64,000 bases of DNA, taken from Pseudomonadales bacterium. Its GTDB lineage: Bacteria > Pseudomonadota > Gammaproteobacteria > Pseudomonadales > Azotimanducaceae. Positions 50,828 through 60,111 of the stretch are shown piece by piece. Numbering within the stretch: position 1 is the first letter of the stretch; every line of letters starts with the position of its first letter. A program made the translations under genes and the position numbers. The stretch is from assembly GCA_019634925.1 (NCBI GenBank), contig JAHCAL010000002.1, positions 434,001-498,000 of the forward strand, given 5' to 3'. The notes under the pieces are model-generated. The model was given only the letters and a program-made list of their open reading frames with translations, searched no databases and was not told the DNA's origin.

Positions 50828-52605
50828 CCATCGAGGCTGGCGAGCGTGCGTTCAGCCGAGGTCCGGGCGCCGCGCGATGCTTCCGGGTCGTCGGCGATCG
50901 ACCGGAACAGACGGCGCGCGCGATCCAGATCGCCCCTGTCGAGCGCTTCCAGGGCCTCAAACTGTCTGCGATACACGCGCGCCTCGATGGCGAACCGGCG
51001 CAGAGCCTTATCCATGAGCTGGGATCTCTCCGCGGCCACTGCGCTTTCGGCAAGCAATGCATCGATCCGGTCGAGGTCGTCGAGGCCCGCCACCGCCGTA
51101 AACCGGTCCGCCAGGGCATCGAGGACCCAGCGATCATCGAGCTGCGCGGTCGCAATCCGGAACGACGGCGGAAGTTCGCGCGCATCGGATCGCGCCTCGC
51201 GCAGCAGATCCCTGGCCCGTTCCAGATCGCCGCCCCGATTGGCCGCAACGGCACGCACCAGCGCTACCAGCCCAGTACGCGGCAACAGCTGTTCACCCAG
51301 GCCGAGCGCGCGTTCGTCCTGTTCGGTCAGTTCGGCGACGTTTGCGAGCGCCAGCGCAAGCGTTTCGAATGCCGGGGGATTGCGTGGCTGGAGGCCGAGC
51401 GAACGCAATACCGAGTCCGCGACCGTCCGCGCCTGCGCGGCCGGCATCAGCTGGTCGATCCAGCTGTTCGAGGCAAGCAGCGGCTCCAGAGCCAGCTGCG
51501 CGTCCAGCAGGTACAGGCCGGCATCCTGGGAACCGAGCTCCATGGCCCGCGCCAGGGCATGCCGCCCAGGCTCGCGTGCACCGCGCTGCAGGTGCACCTG
51601 GGCCAGCACCTCATACCCGGGCGACTGCCCGGGCACAGCCTCCACCACCGCCAGCGCATGGCGCTCGGCGAGGTCGAGGTTCCCGCCGACCAGCGCAAGA
51701 CGTGCGAGCGCGAACTGCACCTGGACCGGAGATGCAACAGTCACCTCGTACGCGGCGCTGCGATCGGTCAGGTCGAGCACGGCGATTCCGTATTCGCCAC
51801 CCCGGAGGTACCGCTGCAGCTCGCGGTCGATTGACTCGAAATCCGCGCCGAACGCAGCCTGAAAAGCCACCTCCGCAGGTTCCCGACGCAGCAGCCGCAG
51901 GAACTCCGCCAGCTTCTCGCGGTGCGCGCCGCGGCTGCCGAACATCCCGTAGTGAACGAACGCCCAGGCCTGCGGATAGAAGCGTCGATTGTCGTGAAGG
52001 GCTTCGTCCTCGCTGACCCGGAAGAACTCCTCCAGCGGCTGCAGGCCTCGCTGGTTCAGGTAGCCGACGTGTTCGGGAATGGCCGCACCCCAGCGGGCCT
52101 GTCCATCGACGACCTCGAAGGTCGAAAAGGCTTCGGCGAATCCTTCCGCGAACCAGAGCGGCGGGCGTACGACGAACGCGCTGGTGAACCAGTGCACGGC
52201 CTCGTGCTGGACGGTACGCAGCGTCTCTTTCGATCCGCGGGCGCCGGACATCCCGATCACGCTCCAGTTGGCGCGCCGGCCGAACAGCCCAGCGACCCGG
52301 TCGGCCTGCCCCGAGCGGGTCACCGGTCGATAGGGGGCGAACGCGCGCGCCCGGTCGAACAGGACGATCGTGAGCGCGGGTAGCGCTGCTTCTTCGATGG
52401 CATAAAGCTGGCCGAGCGCTTCGACGAACTGACCGAATTCACCTGCCCAGCGCCGCGTGTCCCGCTCGTTGAGCTGGGACACCACCCCGAACAGCGGCGT
52501 ACGCAGGGCGAGCCACTGCTTCTCCGCGGGTACCGCGGAGGGGGACGCAAGGCCGAGTATCAATACCCCAAGCCAGCCCGCCACCCGTTCCGCGCGCCGA
52601 TTCAT
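50824..52605 (-). CDS. Exported peptidase-MA-like metalloprotease with TPR-like region
   Basis: A 593-residue protein with a signal peptide ([20 protein letters not shown]). The zinc motif is HEAVHWF (His134, Glu135, His138), and [10 protein letters not shown] sixteen residues later supplies the third ligand, as in gluzincins of the peptidase MA family. Residues about 290-590 form repeated helical pairs of TPR type. It is probably a periplasmic protease or binding scaffold. The Nudix gene follows with a 4-bp overlap. Confidence 0.85.
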   Translation of the reverse strand: MNRRAERVAGWLGVLILGLASPSAVPAEKQWLALRTPLFGVVSQLNERDTRRWAGEFGQFVEALGQLYAIEEAALPALTIVLFDRARAFAPYRPVTRSGQADRVAGLFGRRANWSVIGMSGARGSKETLRTVQHEAVHWFTSAFVVRPPLWFAEGFAEAFSTFEVVDGQARWGAAIPEHVGYLNQRGLQPLEEFFRVSEDEALHDNRRFYPQAWAFVHYGMFGSRGAHREKLAEFLRLLRREPAEVAFQAAFGADFESIDRELQRYLRGGEYGIAVLDLTDRSAAYEVTVASPVQVQFALARLALVGGNLDLAERHALAVVEAVPGQSPGYEVLAQVHLQRGAREPGRHALARAMELGSQDAGLYLLDAQLALEPLLASNSWIDQLMPAAQARTVADSVLRSLGLQPRNPPAFETLALALANVAELTEQDERALGLGEQLLPRTGLVALVRAVAANRGGDLERARDLLREARSDARELPPSFRIATAQLDDRWVLDALADRFTAVAGLDDLDRIDALLAESAVAAERSQLMDKALRRFAIEARVYRRQFEALEALDRGDLDRARRLFRSIADDPEASRGARTSAERTLASLDG

Positions 52606-52739
52606 CTTCCGACCCGCCGTGACGGCCGCTGCATCGAGACAGGCATCGGGACACCTCCCCGCGCTGGAGTAGAACTGGCGGCTGGTCCGACGCGCCTCCC
52701 AGCGCTACCTTAAGCGCCGATCGAGACGGAGAGCCGAAC

Positions 52740-53030
52740 ATGTCTACCGTAACCGACAACCCGCAACGCCACCGCTTCGAACTCGAAGTCGACGGCCAGA
52801 TCGTGTTCGCCGACTACCGCCGCGACGGCAACCTGATCGTCGTGCCGCACGTCGAGGCACCGCCGGCCCTGCGCGGTACCGGCGCTTCGCGGCGTCTCAT
52901 GGAAGGTATGCTAGCGCTGCTGCGCGCACGCGGCGAGCGGATCAAGCCCCTCTGCTCCTATGCCGCGGATTACCTGCGCCGCCATCCCGAGCACCACGAC
53001 CTGCTGGCCGAGGTCCGGCAGGCACGCTGA
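52740..53030 (+). CDS. YjdJ-type small GNAT acetyltransferase
   Basis: A 96-residue minimal GNAT domain (PF14542-like). IVFADYRRDGNLIVVPHVEA, PPALRGTGASRRLMEGML with the acetyl-CoA loop, and IKPLCSYAADYLRRHPEH with the family's conserved Cys are all present. ACGGAGAG lies just before ATG 52740. The 3' end lies 30 bp from the converging MAPEG gene. Confidence 0.9.
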   Translation: MSTVTDNPQRHRFELEVDGQIVFADYRRDGNLIVVPHVEAPPALRGTGASRRLMEGMLALLRARGERIKPLCSYAADYLRRHPEHHDLLAEVRQAR

Positions 53031-53045
53031 ACCGGGCGCCTTCGG

Positions 53046-53075
53046 CTGGAACGCCTGCAGCTAGAACGCCTGCAG
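53046..53075. repeat. 15-bp tandem duplication spanning the MAPEG stop codon
   Basis: CTGGAACGCCTGCAG (53046-53060) and CTAGAACGCCTGCAG (53061-53075) differ at one base. Read on the minus strand, the second copy ends LQAF-stop, and the first would continue LQAFQ. The single difference (CAG versus TAG) is the stop codon itself. Confidence 0.85.
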
Positions 53076-53444
53076 GAGGGCCCCCACCAGGCCGGCGATG
53101 ACGAGCACGACATTCGCGACGAACGTGAGCAGCATCCCCGGGCCGCGTGTGGTCGGGTCCTTCACGTAGGTCCGGAAGTACAGCGAACGGCCGATCAGAT
53201 AGACCGCGCCCGCCCCCACCGCCAGCAACTCGTTCGCGAAATGGCCCGCCGCGTACAGGGCCGGCAGGAACACGACGATCTGCTCGAGTGTGTTGTAGTG
53301 CGCGCGGAAGAAGCGTTCGAACACCGGATCACCGGTGGTTGCCGGCGCCTGCACGCCCGTCTGCCCGCGCGCGCGGCCGACCAGCAGGCCGAACACCATG
53401 TACTGGATGAGCGCGAGCATCGCGATGATCGTGACGAATGCCAT
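53061..53444 (-). CDS. MAPEG family membrane protein
   Basis: A 127-residue protein with four membrane helices and the MAPEG signature FFRAHYNTLEQIVVFLPALY. It ends GLVGALLQAF. The family includes glutathione-dependent transferases and peroxidases, but many bacterial members are uncharacterised. ATG 53444 is chosen; the longer frame to 54065 runs through the thioesterase gene. The thioesterase gene lies upstream on the same strand (59-bp gap). Confidence 0.9.
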   Translation of the reverse strand: MAFVTIIAMLALIQYMVFGLLVGRARGQTGVQAPATTGDPVFERFFRAHYNTLEQIVVFLPALYAAGHFANELLAVGAGAVYLIGRSLYFRTYVKDPTTRGPGMLLTFVANVVLVIAGLVGALLQAF

Positions 53445-53503
53445 GTCAGTTCTCCCTGTGAGCGTGCGGTCGGTGGAATGGCTGCGGTCGCGCCGGGCGC
53501 GGA

Positions 53504-53905
53504 TCAGCGCTCCCGGAGCATGAAAGAGCCGCCGGCCTCGGCAACCACGGCTGCGTTGTCGAGGCGTACGATGCGCCCTTCCATCATGGCGAGCCGCCCC
53601 TTGCGCCGGACACAACGGCTTTCGAGCCGAACCGGCGTGCCGACCGGCAGTTGCTCGCGATAACGGATCTCGGCGCGCGCGGTGAAGCACTGGATGCCCT
53701 GAATCCAGAGCCAGTTGGCCATGACATCGTCGAGCAGGCTGAACTGGATGCCGCCGTGGGTCACCTGGTCGTAACCCATGTGCTCGGAGCGCGGCGTGAA
53801 TTCGCCGACACAGACATCGCCCTCCATGCGGAACCGCACCTTGAGGCCGATCGGATTGTCGGGCCCGCAGACGAAACACCCGTTCGCGCGGCGTTCGGTG
53901 CTCAT
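53504..53905 (-). CDS. PaaI-like thioesterase
   Basis: A 133-residue hotdog-fold protein of the PaaI type, beginning ERRANGCFVCGPDNPIGLKV, with THGGIQFSLLDDVMANWLWI as the hot-dog helix and FTARAEIRYREQLPVGTPVR as the conserved strand. It should hydrolyse an acyl-CoA thioester. ATG 53905 is chosen because it begins the family's N-terminus; the open frame to 53974 would overlap the divergent Nudix region. The MAPEG gene follows. Confidence 0.88.
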   Translation of the reverse strand: MSTERRANGCFVCGPDNPIGLKVRFRMEGDVCVGEFTPRSEHMGYDQVTHGGIQFSLLDDVMANWLWIQGIQCFTARAEIRYREQLPVGTPVRLESRCVRRKGRLAMMEGRIVRLDNAAVVAEAGGSFMLRER

Positions 53906-54023
53906 GCTCTGGCGCGGCTCCCCGGAAACCAAAGCCGGCATCATAACGGACTTGCCGGCTGCTCGACATTGCACGCGGTTCCGTGCAGCCTTCGCTGCCT
54001 CTCATCGCATCGACGCACGGTTC

Positions 54024-54644
54024 GTGTACCCGCTCAATCACATCAGGAAACGGCTGGAGATCCACCGTCCGCAGGCTCCGGAGCCGGGGTCAGGCATCCG
54101 CCAGGCGGCGGTGGCAGTGATCCTGCGCGAACGGCAACGGATACCCGGCTGGCCGGAAACGGAGATCCTGTTCATCCGGCGCGCAGAGAAGCCCGGCGAT
54201 CCGTGGTCCGGCCACATGGCGTTTCCCGGCGGGCACCGCGAAGCGAGCGATATCGACCTCTGCGCGGCCGCCGTGCGCGAGACACACGAGGAGATCGGGA
54301 TCGACCTCGCCGATGCCGTGCACCTGGGACCGCTCGAGCACGTGCAGGCGGCACCGCGCGGGCGCCCGATCCACCTGGTCGTCGCGCCGCACGTCTTCGA
54401 ACTGACCCGCGAAGTCTCGTTCCGGCCCAATCACGAAGTGGCGGAAGTGGTCTGGGCACCCCTCGCGCCACTCATGCGCGGCATCTTCCACACCGCCGAA
54501 CGCCGCCCGGTGGGCGGCGAACACACCTGGTTCAACGGCTATCGACTGACCGAAGGCCACTTCGTCTGGGGCCTCACCTATCGCATGCTGAAGTCGTTCT
54601 TCAGCGTCATCGATCCCCACTGGACCCCACCCCCCGAAATCTGA
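54024..54644 (+). CDS. CoA pyrophosphatase-type Nudix hydrolase
   Basis: A 206-residue Nudix protein. RQAAVAVILRERQ is the first strand, MAFPGGHREASDIDLCAAAV and RETHEEIGIDL form the Nudix box, and the QAAPRGRPIHLVVAPHVF stretch resembles NudL-type CoA pyrophosphatases. GTG 54024 is the best in-frame start at the domain edge, though it has no clear ribosome binding site; the open frame runs back to 53778, so the start is uncertain. It is followed immediately by the second GGGGTCAGAGTC repeat array. Confidence 0.82.
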   Translation: MYPLNHIRKRLEIHRPQAPEPGSGIRQAAVAVILRERQRIPGWPETEILFIRRAEKPGDPWSGHMAFPGGHREASDIDLCAAAVRETHEEIGIDLADAVHLGPLEHVQAAPRGRPIHLVVAPHVFELTREVSFRPNHEVAEVVWAPLAPLMRGIFHTAERRPVGGEHTWFNGYRLTEGHFVWGLTYRMLKSFFSVIDPHWTPPPEI

Positions 54645-54648
54645 CCAG

Positions 54649-54685
54649 ACGGTTGGGGTCAGAGTAACAATCGGGGTCGGAGTCA
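54649..54685. repeat. Two degenerate copies of the 19-bp GGGGTCAGAGTCA element
   Basis: ACGGTTGGGGTCAGAGTAA (54649-54667) matches the reverse complement of the 208-226 unit at 17 of 19 positions. CAATCGGGGTCGGAGTCA (54668-54685) is a weaker copy (about 15 of 18). The array begins 4 bp after the Nudix stop codon, and its last three bases are the stop codon of the converging Hsp70 gene. Confidence 0.8.
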
Positions 54686-56071
54686 GAACGCCAGCCGCCG
54701 CCAGCTCGCGATCGCCAGCCCCGCCGCGACGCTCGTGAAGGGATCGTGGTCGACCACCTGGGTGGGGAAACGCGCCTCGAGAATCCCGCGCACGGCCGGA
54801 ATCAGGCTCGAACCACCCGTCCGCAGCACGATGTCGATCGCCCCGGGCGCGAGTCCCGCTCGCGCGAGCGTCGCATCGAGGGCCTGCTCCACCTGGGCGA
54901 GCTGGTCGGCGATAATCGTTTCGAACTCGGCACGGGTAAGCCGAACCTCCACATCGATCTCGGGAATGTCGAGTGTCGCTTCGGTATCGTAGGAGAGCCG
55001 CGCCTTGAAATCCTTGATGGCCTGGAACACCAGGTAGCTCAAGTTACGCTGAATGAGCTCGTTCAGGCGCCGGAATTTCACTGCGCCAGGACCACCCTGA
55101 TCGATGCAGTCGCGCACCGGCGTGCTGTACCGGTTCTGATTGAGCGTATAGGTCACCGCCCAGTTGACCAGCAGATCCTCGTAGTCCTCGAACGGAAAGC
55201 GGGTTTCGATCTGGCGGTCCATGCCGCGCCGACGCCAGGTCTCGCCCTTGCCGAGCAAGGGAAACAGCAGCACCCTGAACAGGCGCTGGTCGATGTGATC
55301 GCCGCCGAGCGCCACGCCGTGAGTCGTGAGCACCGAGAAGCCGTCGCCCGCACGACGCAGCACACAGAAATCGAGCGTGCCCCCGCCGAAGTCCAGGGTC
55401 AGCACGTGTTCGCCCGTGACCTCCGGATTGGCCGCGAGGTAGCTCACCGCTGCCGCCACCGGCTCCGGATAGAAGTGCTGTTCACGAATGCCGGCATACC
55501 GGTACGCCTCGCCGAGCCGGGCGAGCGCGGTCTGGTTGCGGAACGCATCGCGGCCCTCGAAATTCACCGGCCGACCCAGATGCGCCGCGGTCACGGGACC
55601 CACTTCCGCCTCGAGCGCCTTGCGGATCCGAAGCAGCAGCGGCGTGATGAGCGCCACCAGCCGGAACGGATGGTCGAACACCATGAGCCGGCGGATCCCG
55701 GGGTCACCGAGGAGTCGCTTGGTGCCGCGGAACAGCCTGCCCTGCAGGCCCGCGTCGATCATGGGTTTGCCGTAGTGTTTCTGCGTCGACGTGTCGACCG
55801 CGGTCGGATTGTCCGGATCGTCGTGCTCGACGAACTGACTGGTCTCCGAAATGATCTCGGGAATCAGTTCGACCGTGCGACCCATGTTGTCCTGGATGTA
55901 GCGGTCGATGGCCGCCTGGCCGGTCAGCGTCTGCAGCTGTCGGTCGACGTAGGTCGCCGACGGCATCAGCGGATCGTCGCCCTCGAGCGGGACGAGGCGT
56001 ACGCGAACGCCATCGTAGATCGCCGCGACCGAATTCGTGGTCCCGAAATCGATGCCGACACCGACCGTCAA
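54683..56071 (-). CDS. Hsp70/YegD-like actin-fold ATPase
   Basis: A 462-residue Hsp70 nucleotide-binding domain without a substrate-binding domain. Phosphate-1 motif GIDFGTTNSVAAIYDG, phosphate-2 motif LTLDFGGGTLDFCVL, and adenosine motif VLRTGGSSLIPAVRGIL are intact. It resembles YegD, a chaperone-like protein of unknown function. TTG 56071 is chosen: GAGGTGG lies seven bases upstream and the TTGA overlaps the stop of the CoA-transferase gene; GTG 56089 would add six residues. The coupling to a CoA-transferase is unusual. Confidence 0.88.
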   Translation of the reverse strand: MTVGVGIDFGTTNSVAAIYDGVRVRLVPLEGDDPLMPSATYVDRQLQTLTGQAAIDRYIQDNMGRTVELIPEIISETSQFVEHDDPDNPTAVDTSTQKHYGKPMIDAGLQGRLFRGTKRLLGDPGIRRLMVFDHPFRLVALITPLLLRIRKALEAEVGPVTAAHLGRPVNFEGRDAFRNQTALARLGEAYRYAGIREQHFYPEPVAAAVSYLAANPEVTGEHVLTLDFGGGTLDFCVLRRAGDGFSVLTTHGVALGGDHIDQRLFRVLLFPLLGKGETWRRRGMDRQIETRFPFEDYEDLLVNWAVTYTLNQNRYSTPVRDCIDQGGPGAVKFRRLNELIQRNLSYLVFQAIKDFKARLSYDTEATLDIPEIDVEVRLTRAEFETIIADQLAQVEQALDATLARAGLAPGAIDIVLRTGGSSLIPAVRGILEARFPTQVVDHDPFTSVAAGLAIASWRRLAF

Positions 56072-57231
56072 GCGCGCGCCACCTCGCACAGCGCGGGCGC
56101 CCAGCGCGCCGGATCGCCGAGTTCCGGCCCGAGCCAGTCGCGCAACGCCGCCGCGTTGTGTTCGCCCTGGTGCGGCGCGCCGGCACGCACCGCCGACGTG
56201 GCGCCCGAGAACCGGTACGGAGACTGCGTCACCGGTCGCCGGCCGCCGCCGCGATCGTCGACCGTGGTGATCGTGCCGCGCTGGCGCACGGTCGGCAGCT
56301 CCAGCGCCATGCGTGACGTGCGTACGTCGCCCCAGGCGAGGTTCATGCGATCGAGCGCCGCGATCACCGCCGCACGGTCGGCGCAGGTCACGGTGAGATG
56401 GTGGCCGAACGCGGCACGGCGCGCCGCGATCTTCTGCGCAAGGTCAGCCCCGGGCGGCGCGGGATCGGCTACACGTTCCACGCCGTTCAACTGCCGCCAG
56501 AGATGCCGGAAGTCACCGGAGATGACCATCGCACCGCCCGCGGTCTGCCAGACCTCACTGCGCGGCGCGTCCGCCTCCTCGACGCCGTCGAGCACGGCAT
56601 GCAGATGATCGTCGGTCACCAGCATGGCATCGATCATCGCGACCTCGACGTGCTGGCCGAGCCCCGTCGCGTGACGCATGTGCACCGCAGCGAGCAGCGC
56701 CACCAGTCCATGCAGCGCCGAAAACGTATCCGCCATCGACACGGCCATGTCGACCGCAGTGCCGCGCGCGAATCGCGCCTGCCGCGCGAGCACGCCGGAT
56801 TCGCCGTGGATGATCGGGGCATACGCGGCACGCCGGGACTCCGGCCCGTCTGCGCCGAAGCCCGAGATCGAGAGCATGATCAGTCCGCCATTGAGATCGC
56901 GCAGCACGGGGTACCCGAGCCCGAGCCGGACCATGACATCCGGACGGAAATTCTCGATCAGCACGTCGGCCCGTGCAGCGAGCGCCTTGACCAGCGCGAC
57001 GCCTTCTGGGACCCCGAGATCGATCGAGACGCCGCGTTTGCCCGCGTTCTGCTGGTTGAAATAGCCGGAGATTCCGTGGATCGACGCGCCCCACAGGCGC
57101 GTAATGTCCCCTTCGGGTGGTTCGACCTTGACGACGTCCGCACCGAGATCCGCGAGCATTCGCCCGGCGAACGGACCGGCCAGCACTCTCGACATGTCGA
57201 GCACCCGCACACCCGCGAGCGGGGCGTTCAT
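56068..57231 (-). CDS. Family III CoA-transferase with intact catalytic Asp
   Basis: A 387-residue CaiB/BaiF protein: GVRVLDMSRVLAGPFAGRML, LGADVVKVEPPEGD, and ADVLIENFRPDVMVRLGLGY. The catalytic Asp is Asp201 in GQHVEVAMIDAMLVTD, in contrast to the Glu seen in the pair at 24242-26489. ATG 57231 is chosen as the first start before the family N-terminus; an upstream start at 57288 adds an unlikely stretch. The Hsp70 gene follows in a TTGA overlap. The acid substrate is unknown. Confidence 0.92.
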   Translation of the reverse strand: MNAPLAGVRVLDMSRVLAGPFAGRMLADLGADVVKVEPPEGDITRLWGASIHGISGYFNQQNAGKRGVSIDLGVPEGVALVKALAARADVLIENFRPDVMVRLGLGYPVLRDLNGGLIMLSISGFGADGPESRRAAYAPIIHGESGVLARQARFARGTAVDMAVSMADTFSALHGLVALLAAVHMRHATGLGQHVEVAMIDAMLVTDDHLHAVLDGVEEADAPRSEVWQTAGGAMVISGDFRHLWRQLNGVERVADPAPPGADLAQKIAARRAAFGHHLTVTCADRAAVIAALDRMNLAWGDVRTSRMALELPTVRQRGTITTVDDRGGGRRPVTQSPYRFSGATSAVRAGAPHQGEHNAAALRDWLGPELGDPARWAPALCEVARA

Positions 57232-57390
57232 GCGAGCCCACCCGAGCGCGGAGGAGGGGTCGGCGTGATCAGCTCGTCCATGCCACAATCGCTACGACCG
57301 AAGGGCTCGGGAGTCTAACCGGCACCTGTGGCTTTGAGTAGTTGCCGGCGACCACCGCGTCACCAGCATCACCAGAAGAAAGGAGCATGC

Positions 57391-57606
57391 ATGGCCGACG
57401 TGATTTCGCTCGACGAGGCGGCCAGACGCAAGGCGGCACGCGGGAAGCGTGCGCGGCAGGCACGCGCCAGCGGCCGCACGCTGTGCAGCCGCGGGTTCCA
57501 CAAGTGGGCCGTCGACCAGCGCAAGCAGTTCGACGTCCGCGCAGGCAAGCTGGTCACGCTCGAACGCTGCGAGCGCTGCACGGCCACCCGAACACGCCTG
57601 GATTGA
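57391..57606 (+). CDS. Small basic protein with zinc-ribbon-like cysteines
   Basis: A 71-residue protein. The first half is an Ala/Arg/Lys-rich helix (SLDEAARRKAARGKRARQAR), and the second half contains LCSRGFHKWAVDQRKQFDV and LERCERCTATRTRLD, with a Cys/His set suited to a small zinc site. AAAGGAG lies upstream of ATG 57391 and fixes the start; the open frame to 57328 is ignored. Basic, possibly nucleic-acid-binding; no named family is recognised. Confidence 0.75.
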   Translation: MADVISLDEAARRKAARGKRARQARASGRTLCSRGFHKWAVDQRKQFDVRAGKLVTLERCERCTATRTRLD

Positions 57607-57669
57607 CCGCAACCCGGACAACCGACAAGCGCGCCGGCAGGCCGCCGCGACGCAGCCCGGATCGTGCGC

Positions 57670-58323
57670 TCAGACGGCCGCCACACCCGTGGGCAGGCCG
57701 CATGCGACACCGGTACCGCCGAGCCCGCAGTAGCCGTTCGGCACCTTCGCGAGATACTGCTGGTGGTAGTGCTCCGCGTAGTAGAACGGCGGCCCGGGCA
57801 GGATCTCGGTCGTGATCGGACCGTAGCCGGCCTGGGTGAGGGCCGCCTGGTAACGGTCCCGTGACGCCTCGGCGGCCGCCTGCTGGCGGGCGTCGGAGGT
57901 ATAGATCGCCGAGCGGTACTGCGTGCCGACGTCATTGCCCTGGCGCATGCCCTGGGTCGGATCGTGCGACTCCCAGAACACCTTGAGCAGTCCGTCAAAT
58001 GCCACCCGGCGCGGGTCGAAGACAACCAGGACCACTTCCGTGTGTCCGGTCAGTCCGCTGCAGACCTCTTCGTAGGTCGGATTCGGGGTACTGCCACCCG
58101 CATAACCGGCCGCCGTCGTAAATACCCCGTCAACCTGCCAGAATCGCCGCTCGGCGCCCCAGAAACAGCCCAGCCCGAACACGGCGGTCTCGAGCCCCGC
58201 GGGGAACGGCGGCTGCAACGGCGCACCATTGACGAAATGTCGTGGCGGAACCGGCATGGCGGCGGCACGCCCGGGCAGTGCTTCGGCCGCGGTAGGGATA
58301 CGGAGTTTTTGGCCCCAGGACAT
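57670..58323 (-). CDS. msrA: Peptide methionine sulfoxide reductase A
   Basis: A 217-residue MsrA. The active-site motif is [50 protein letters not shown] and [20 protein letters not shown] are conserved; and the C-terminal [17 protein letters not shown] carries the resolving cysteines. It repairs methionine S-sulfoxide with thioredoxin. The roughly 45-residue N-terminal extension ([20 protein letters not shown]) is shared by the longer MsrA type. ATG 58323 is chosen over the in-frame TTG two codons upstream. Confidence 0.95.
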   Translation of the reverse strand: MSWGQKLRIPTAAEALPGRAAAMPVPPRHFVNGAPLQPPFPAGLETAVFGLGCFWGAERRFWQVDGVFTTAAGYAGGSTPNPTYEEVCSGLTGHTEVVLVVFDPRRVAFDGLLKVFWESHDPTQGMRQGNDVGTQYRSAIYTSDARQQAAAEASRDRYQAALTQAGYGPITTEILPGPPFYYAEHYHQQYLAKVPNGYCGLGGTGVACGLPTGVAAV

Positions 58324-58356
58324 GTCCAACGCCTCGTGTCTGATTTAAAGAGAGTC

Positions 58357-60111
58357 GTGTCAAGCGTGTCGTGTGAAGACAGGAGCGGAACGATCATACC
58401 TCCCACCCTCTCCCTGACAAAGACCGGACCCAGATCGGAACGTCGGACCGGCCCGCAGGCGCTGGCATTCTGGATCCTTGCACTCGCCGTACTGTCCGCC
58501 GGCTGCCAGACCGCACCGCCGACCTACCGGGTCCTGACCGAGCAGATCGCGGCCGGCGCAGATGTCAGCGTAGGGGACCTGCGCCAGGCCTTCCTGGCCG
58601 CGCCCGACAGCGCGGAACGCATGGCGCGCCTCACCGACCTCGAACTGCAGGCGTTTTCCATCATCGAGGACGAACCGCTCAAGCTCGGCTCGATCGGCAC
58701 CGCCATCATCGATACCTACTACGGCAGCCTCACCGGTCACTACGTGCTGGCCCGGTTCTATCGACACGTCGACAACGAGGCCGCCGCGCTGCCTCACGAA
58801 ACCTGGGTCGAGCGCATCCAGGCGAGCATGGCGGAAGGTGCGTCGGACCGACGCGGCGCCGGCACGCAACCGATGCTCGTGGCGGTGACACCCATCGAAG
58901 CACAGGTCTATGCGCTTTCGCGCGATCTCGATCCGATCGGCTCCATCTACCAGACCAGCGAAGCCGTACCGTTTTCTCTCATGCTGCAAGCCACCCGGGC
59001 ACCGGGACCCGTGGAAACGTTGCAGTTCGACCTGACGAGCCTGCTGACCGGCATGCAGACGGCACTCGGCGGCGATCCCGAGGATCCCGATTTCACACCA
59101 CTCAACCTGATCGGCTACCTGGCCAAGCAGGGTGACTCCGCAGCCCAGACAGCGGTCGGCGCGTTCCTGGCCTCGCAGGGCCGCCTGGACGATGCGATCA
59201 ACTGGCTCCGTTCGGCGTCCCGGACCGGCAACATGCTCGCCAACACCCTCCTGGCACGGATCTTCTGGGAGCAGGCGCGCCAGACCGAGGACGAGGCGCT
59301 ACGCCAGCAGGCGCTCGACGAGGTGCTGGAGAACTACCTGCACGCCATCGCACTCGGCTCACCCGACGCTATGTACGCGCTCGGCGTGCTGTACCTGAAC
59401 GGCCACTTCGGCGAAGACAACCTGAACTCCGGTGTGCCGCTCCTGAACCAGGCGGCCGCGCTGGACCACAGCGACGCGATCATGTTCCTCGCGCACCTGC
59501 ACTATGCGGGCGAAGTGGTCGAGCGGGACCTCACAGCTGCACGTACCTACTACGCCCGCGCAGCGGAACTCGGCAATCCCTACGCCCGGCGCAGCTATGC
59601 GCGTTTCCTGCTCGATCGCAGTACCGAACAGAGCGGCGATCCACAGGCGCTGGCCTGGCTCGAGGAACTGGCCGGCGAAGGCGACGCCGAGGCGATGCTC
59701 CTGATCGGCAATCTGCACGCACGCGGACTCGGCACGCAACAAAGCGCCCGGGCGGCGGTGAACTGGTTCCGCAAGGCCGTCGCGGCCGCGCCCGGTGATG
59801 CGAGCATCGTGAACGAAGTGGCCTGGACGCTGACCGTGAGCGATCAGACGTCGCTGCGGCGTGTGCGTTATGCGCGGCAGATCATGGACCGCCTGATGAC
59901 CAACGACAGTGCCGCACGCGCGCGACCCGAGTACCTGGATACCTGGGCCGCGATCTACGCGGCCAGCGGCGACTTCGAGCGCGCGGTGTCGCTGCAGGAA
60001 GAGGCGATCGCGGCAGCGACGGCCGGTGACTTCGGTGACGTCGAGGAAATCCTGCGCAAGCATCTCGAGTACTTCAGATCCGGGCAGACCATCTCCGAAG
60101 CCATCCCGTGA
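58357..60111 (+). CDS. Sel1/TPR-repeat lipoprotein
   Basis: A protein of about 584 residues. After a polar N-terminus of about 30 residues comes a lipoprotein signal (ALAFWILALAVLSAGC). From about residue 230 onward the protein is made of Sel1-like and TPR repeats (ALGSPDAMYALGVLYLNGHF, DHSDAIMFLAHLHYAGEVVE, GDAEAMLLIGNLHARGLG). It is probably anchored in the cell envelope as an assembly scaffold. The start is uncertain: GTG 58357 or GTG 58366 are the only candidates close to the signal, and both lie within 45 bp of the divergent msrA start. GTGA links it to mnmH. Confidence 0.82.
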   Translation: MSSVSCEDRSGTIIPPTLSLTKTGPRSERRTGPQALAFWILALAVLSAGCQTAPPTYRVLTEQIAAGADVSVGDLRQAFLAAPDSAERMARLTDLELQAFSIIEDEPLKLGSIGTAIIDTYYGSLTGHYVLARFYRHVDNEAAALPHETWVERIQASMAEGASDRRGAGTQPMLVAVTPIEAQVYALSRDLDPIGSIYQTSEAVPFSLMLQATRAPGPVETLQFDLTSLLTGMQTALGGDPEDPDFTPLNLIGYLAKQGDSAAQTAVGAFLASQGRLDDAINWLRSASRTGNMLANTLLARIFWEQARQTEDEALRQQALDEVLENYLHAIALGSPDAMYALGVLYLNGHFGEDNLNSGVPLLNQAAALDHSDAIMFLAHLHYAGEVVERDLTAARTYYARAAELGNPYARRSYARFLLDRSTEQSGDPQALAWLEELAGEGDAEAMLLIGNLHARGLGTQQSARAAVNWFRKAVAAAPGDASIVNEVAWTLTVSDQTSLRRVRYARQIMDRLMTNDSAARARPEYLDTWAAIYAASGDFERAVSLQEEAIAAATAGDFGDVEEILRKHLEYFRSGQTISEAIP

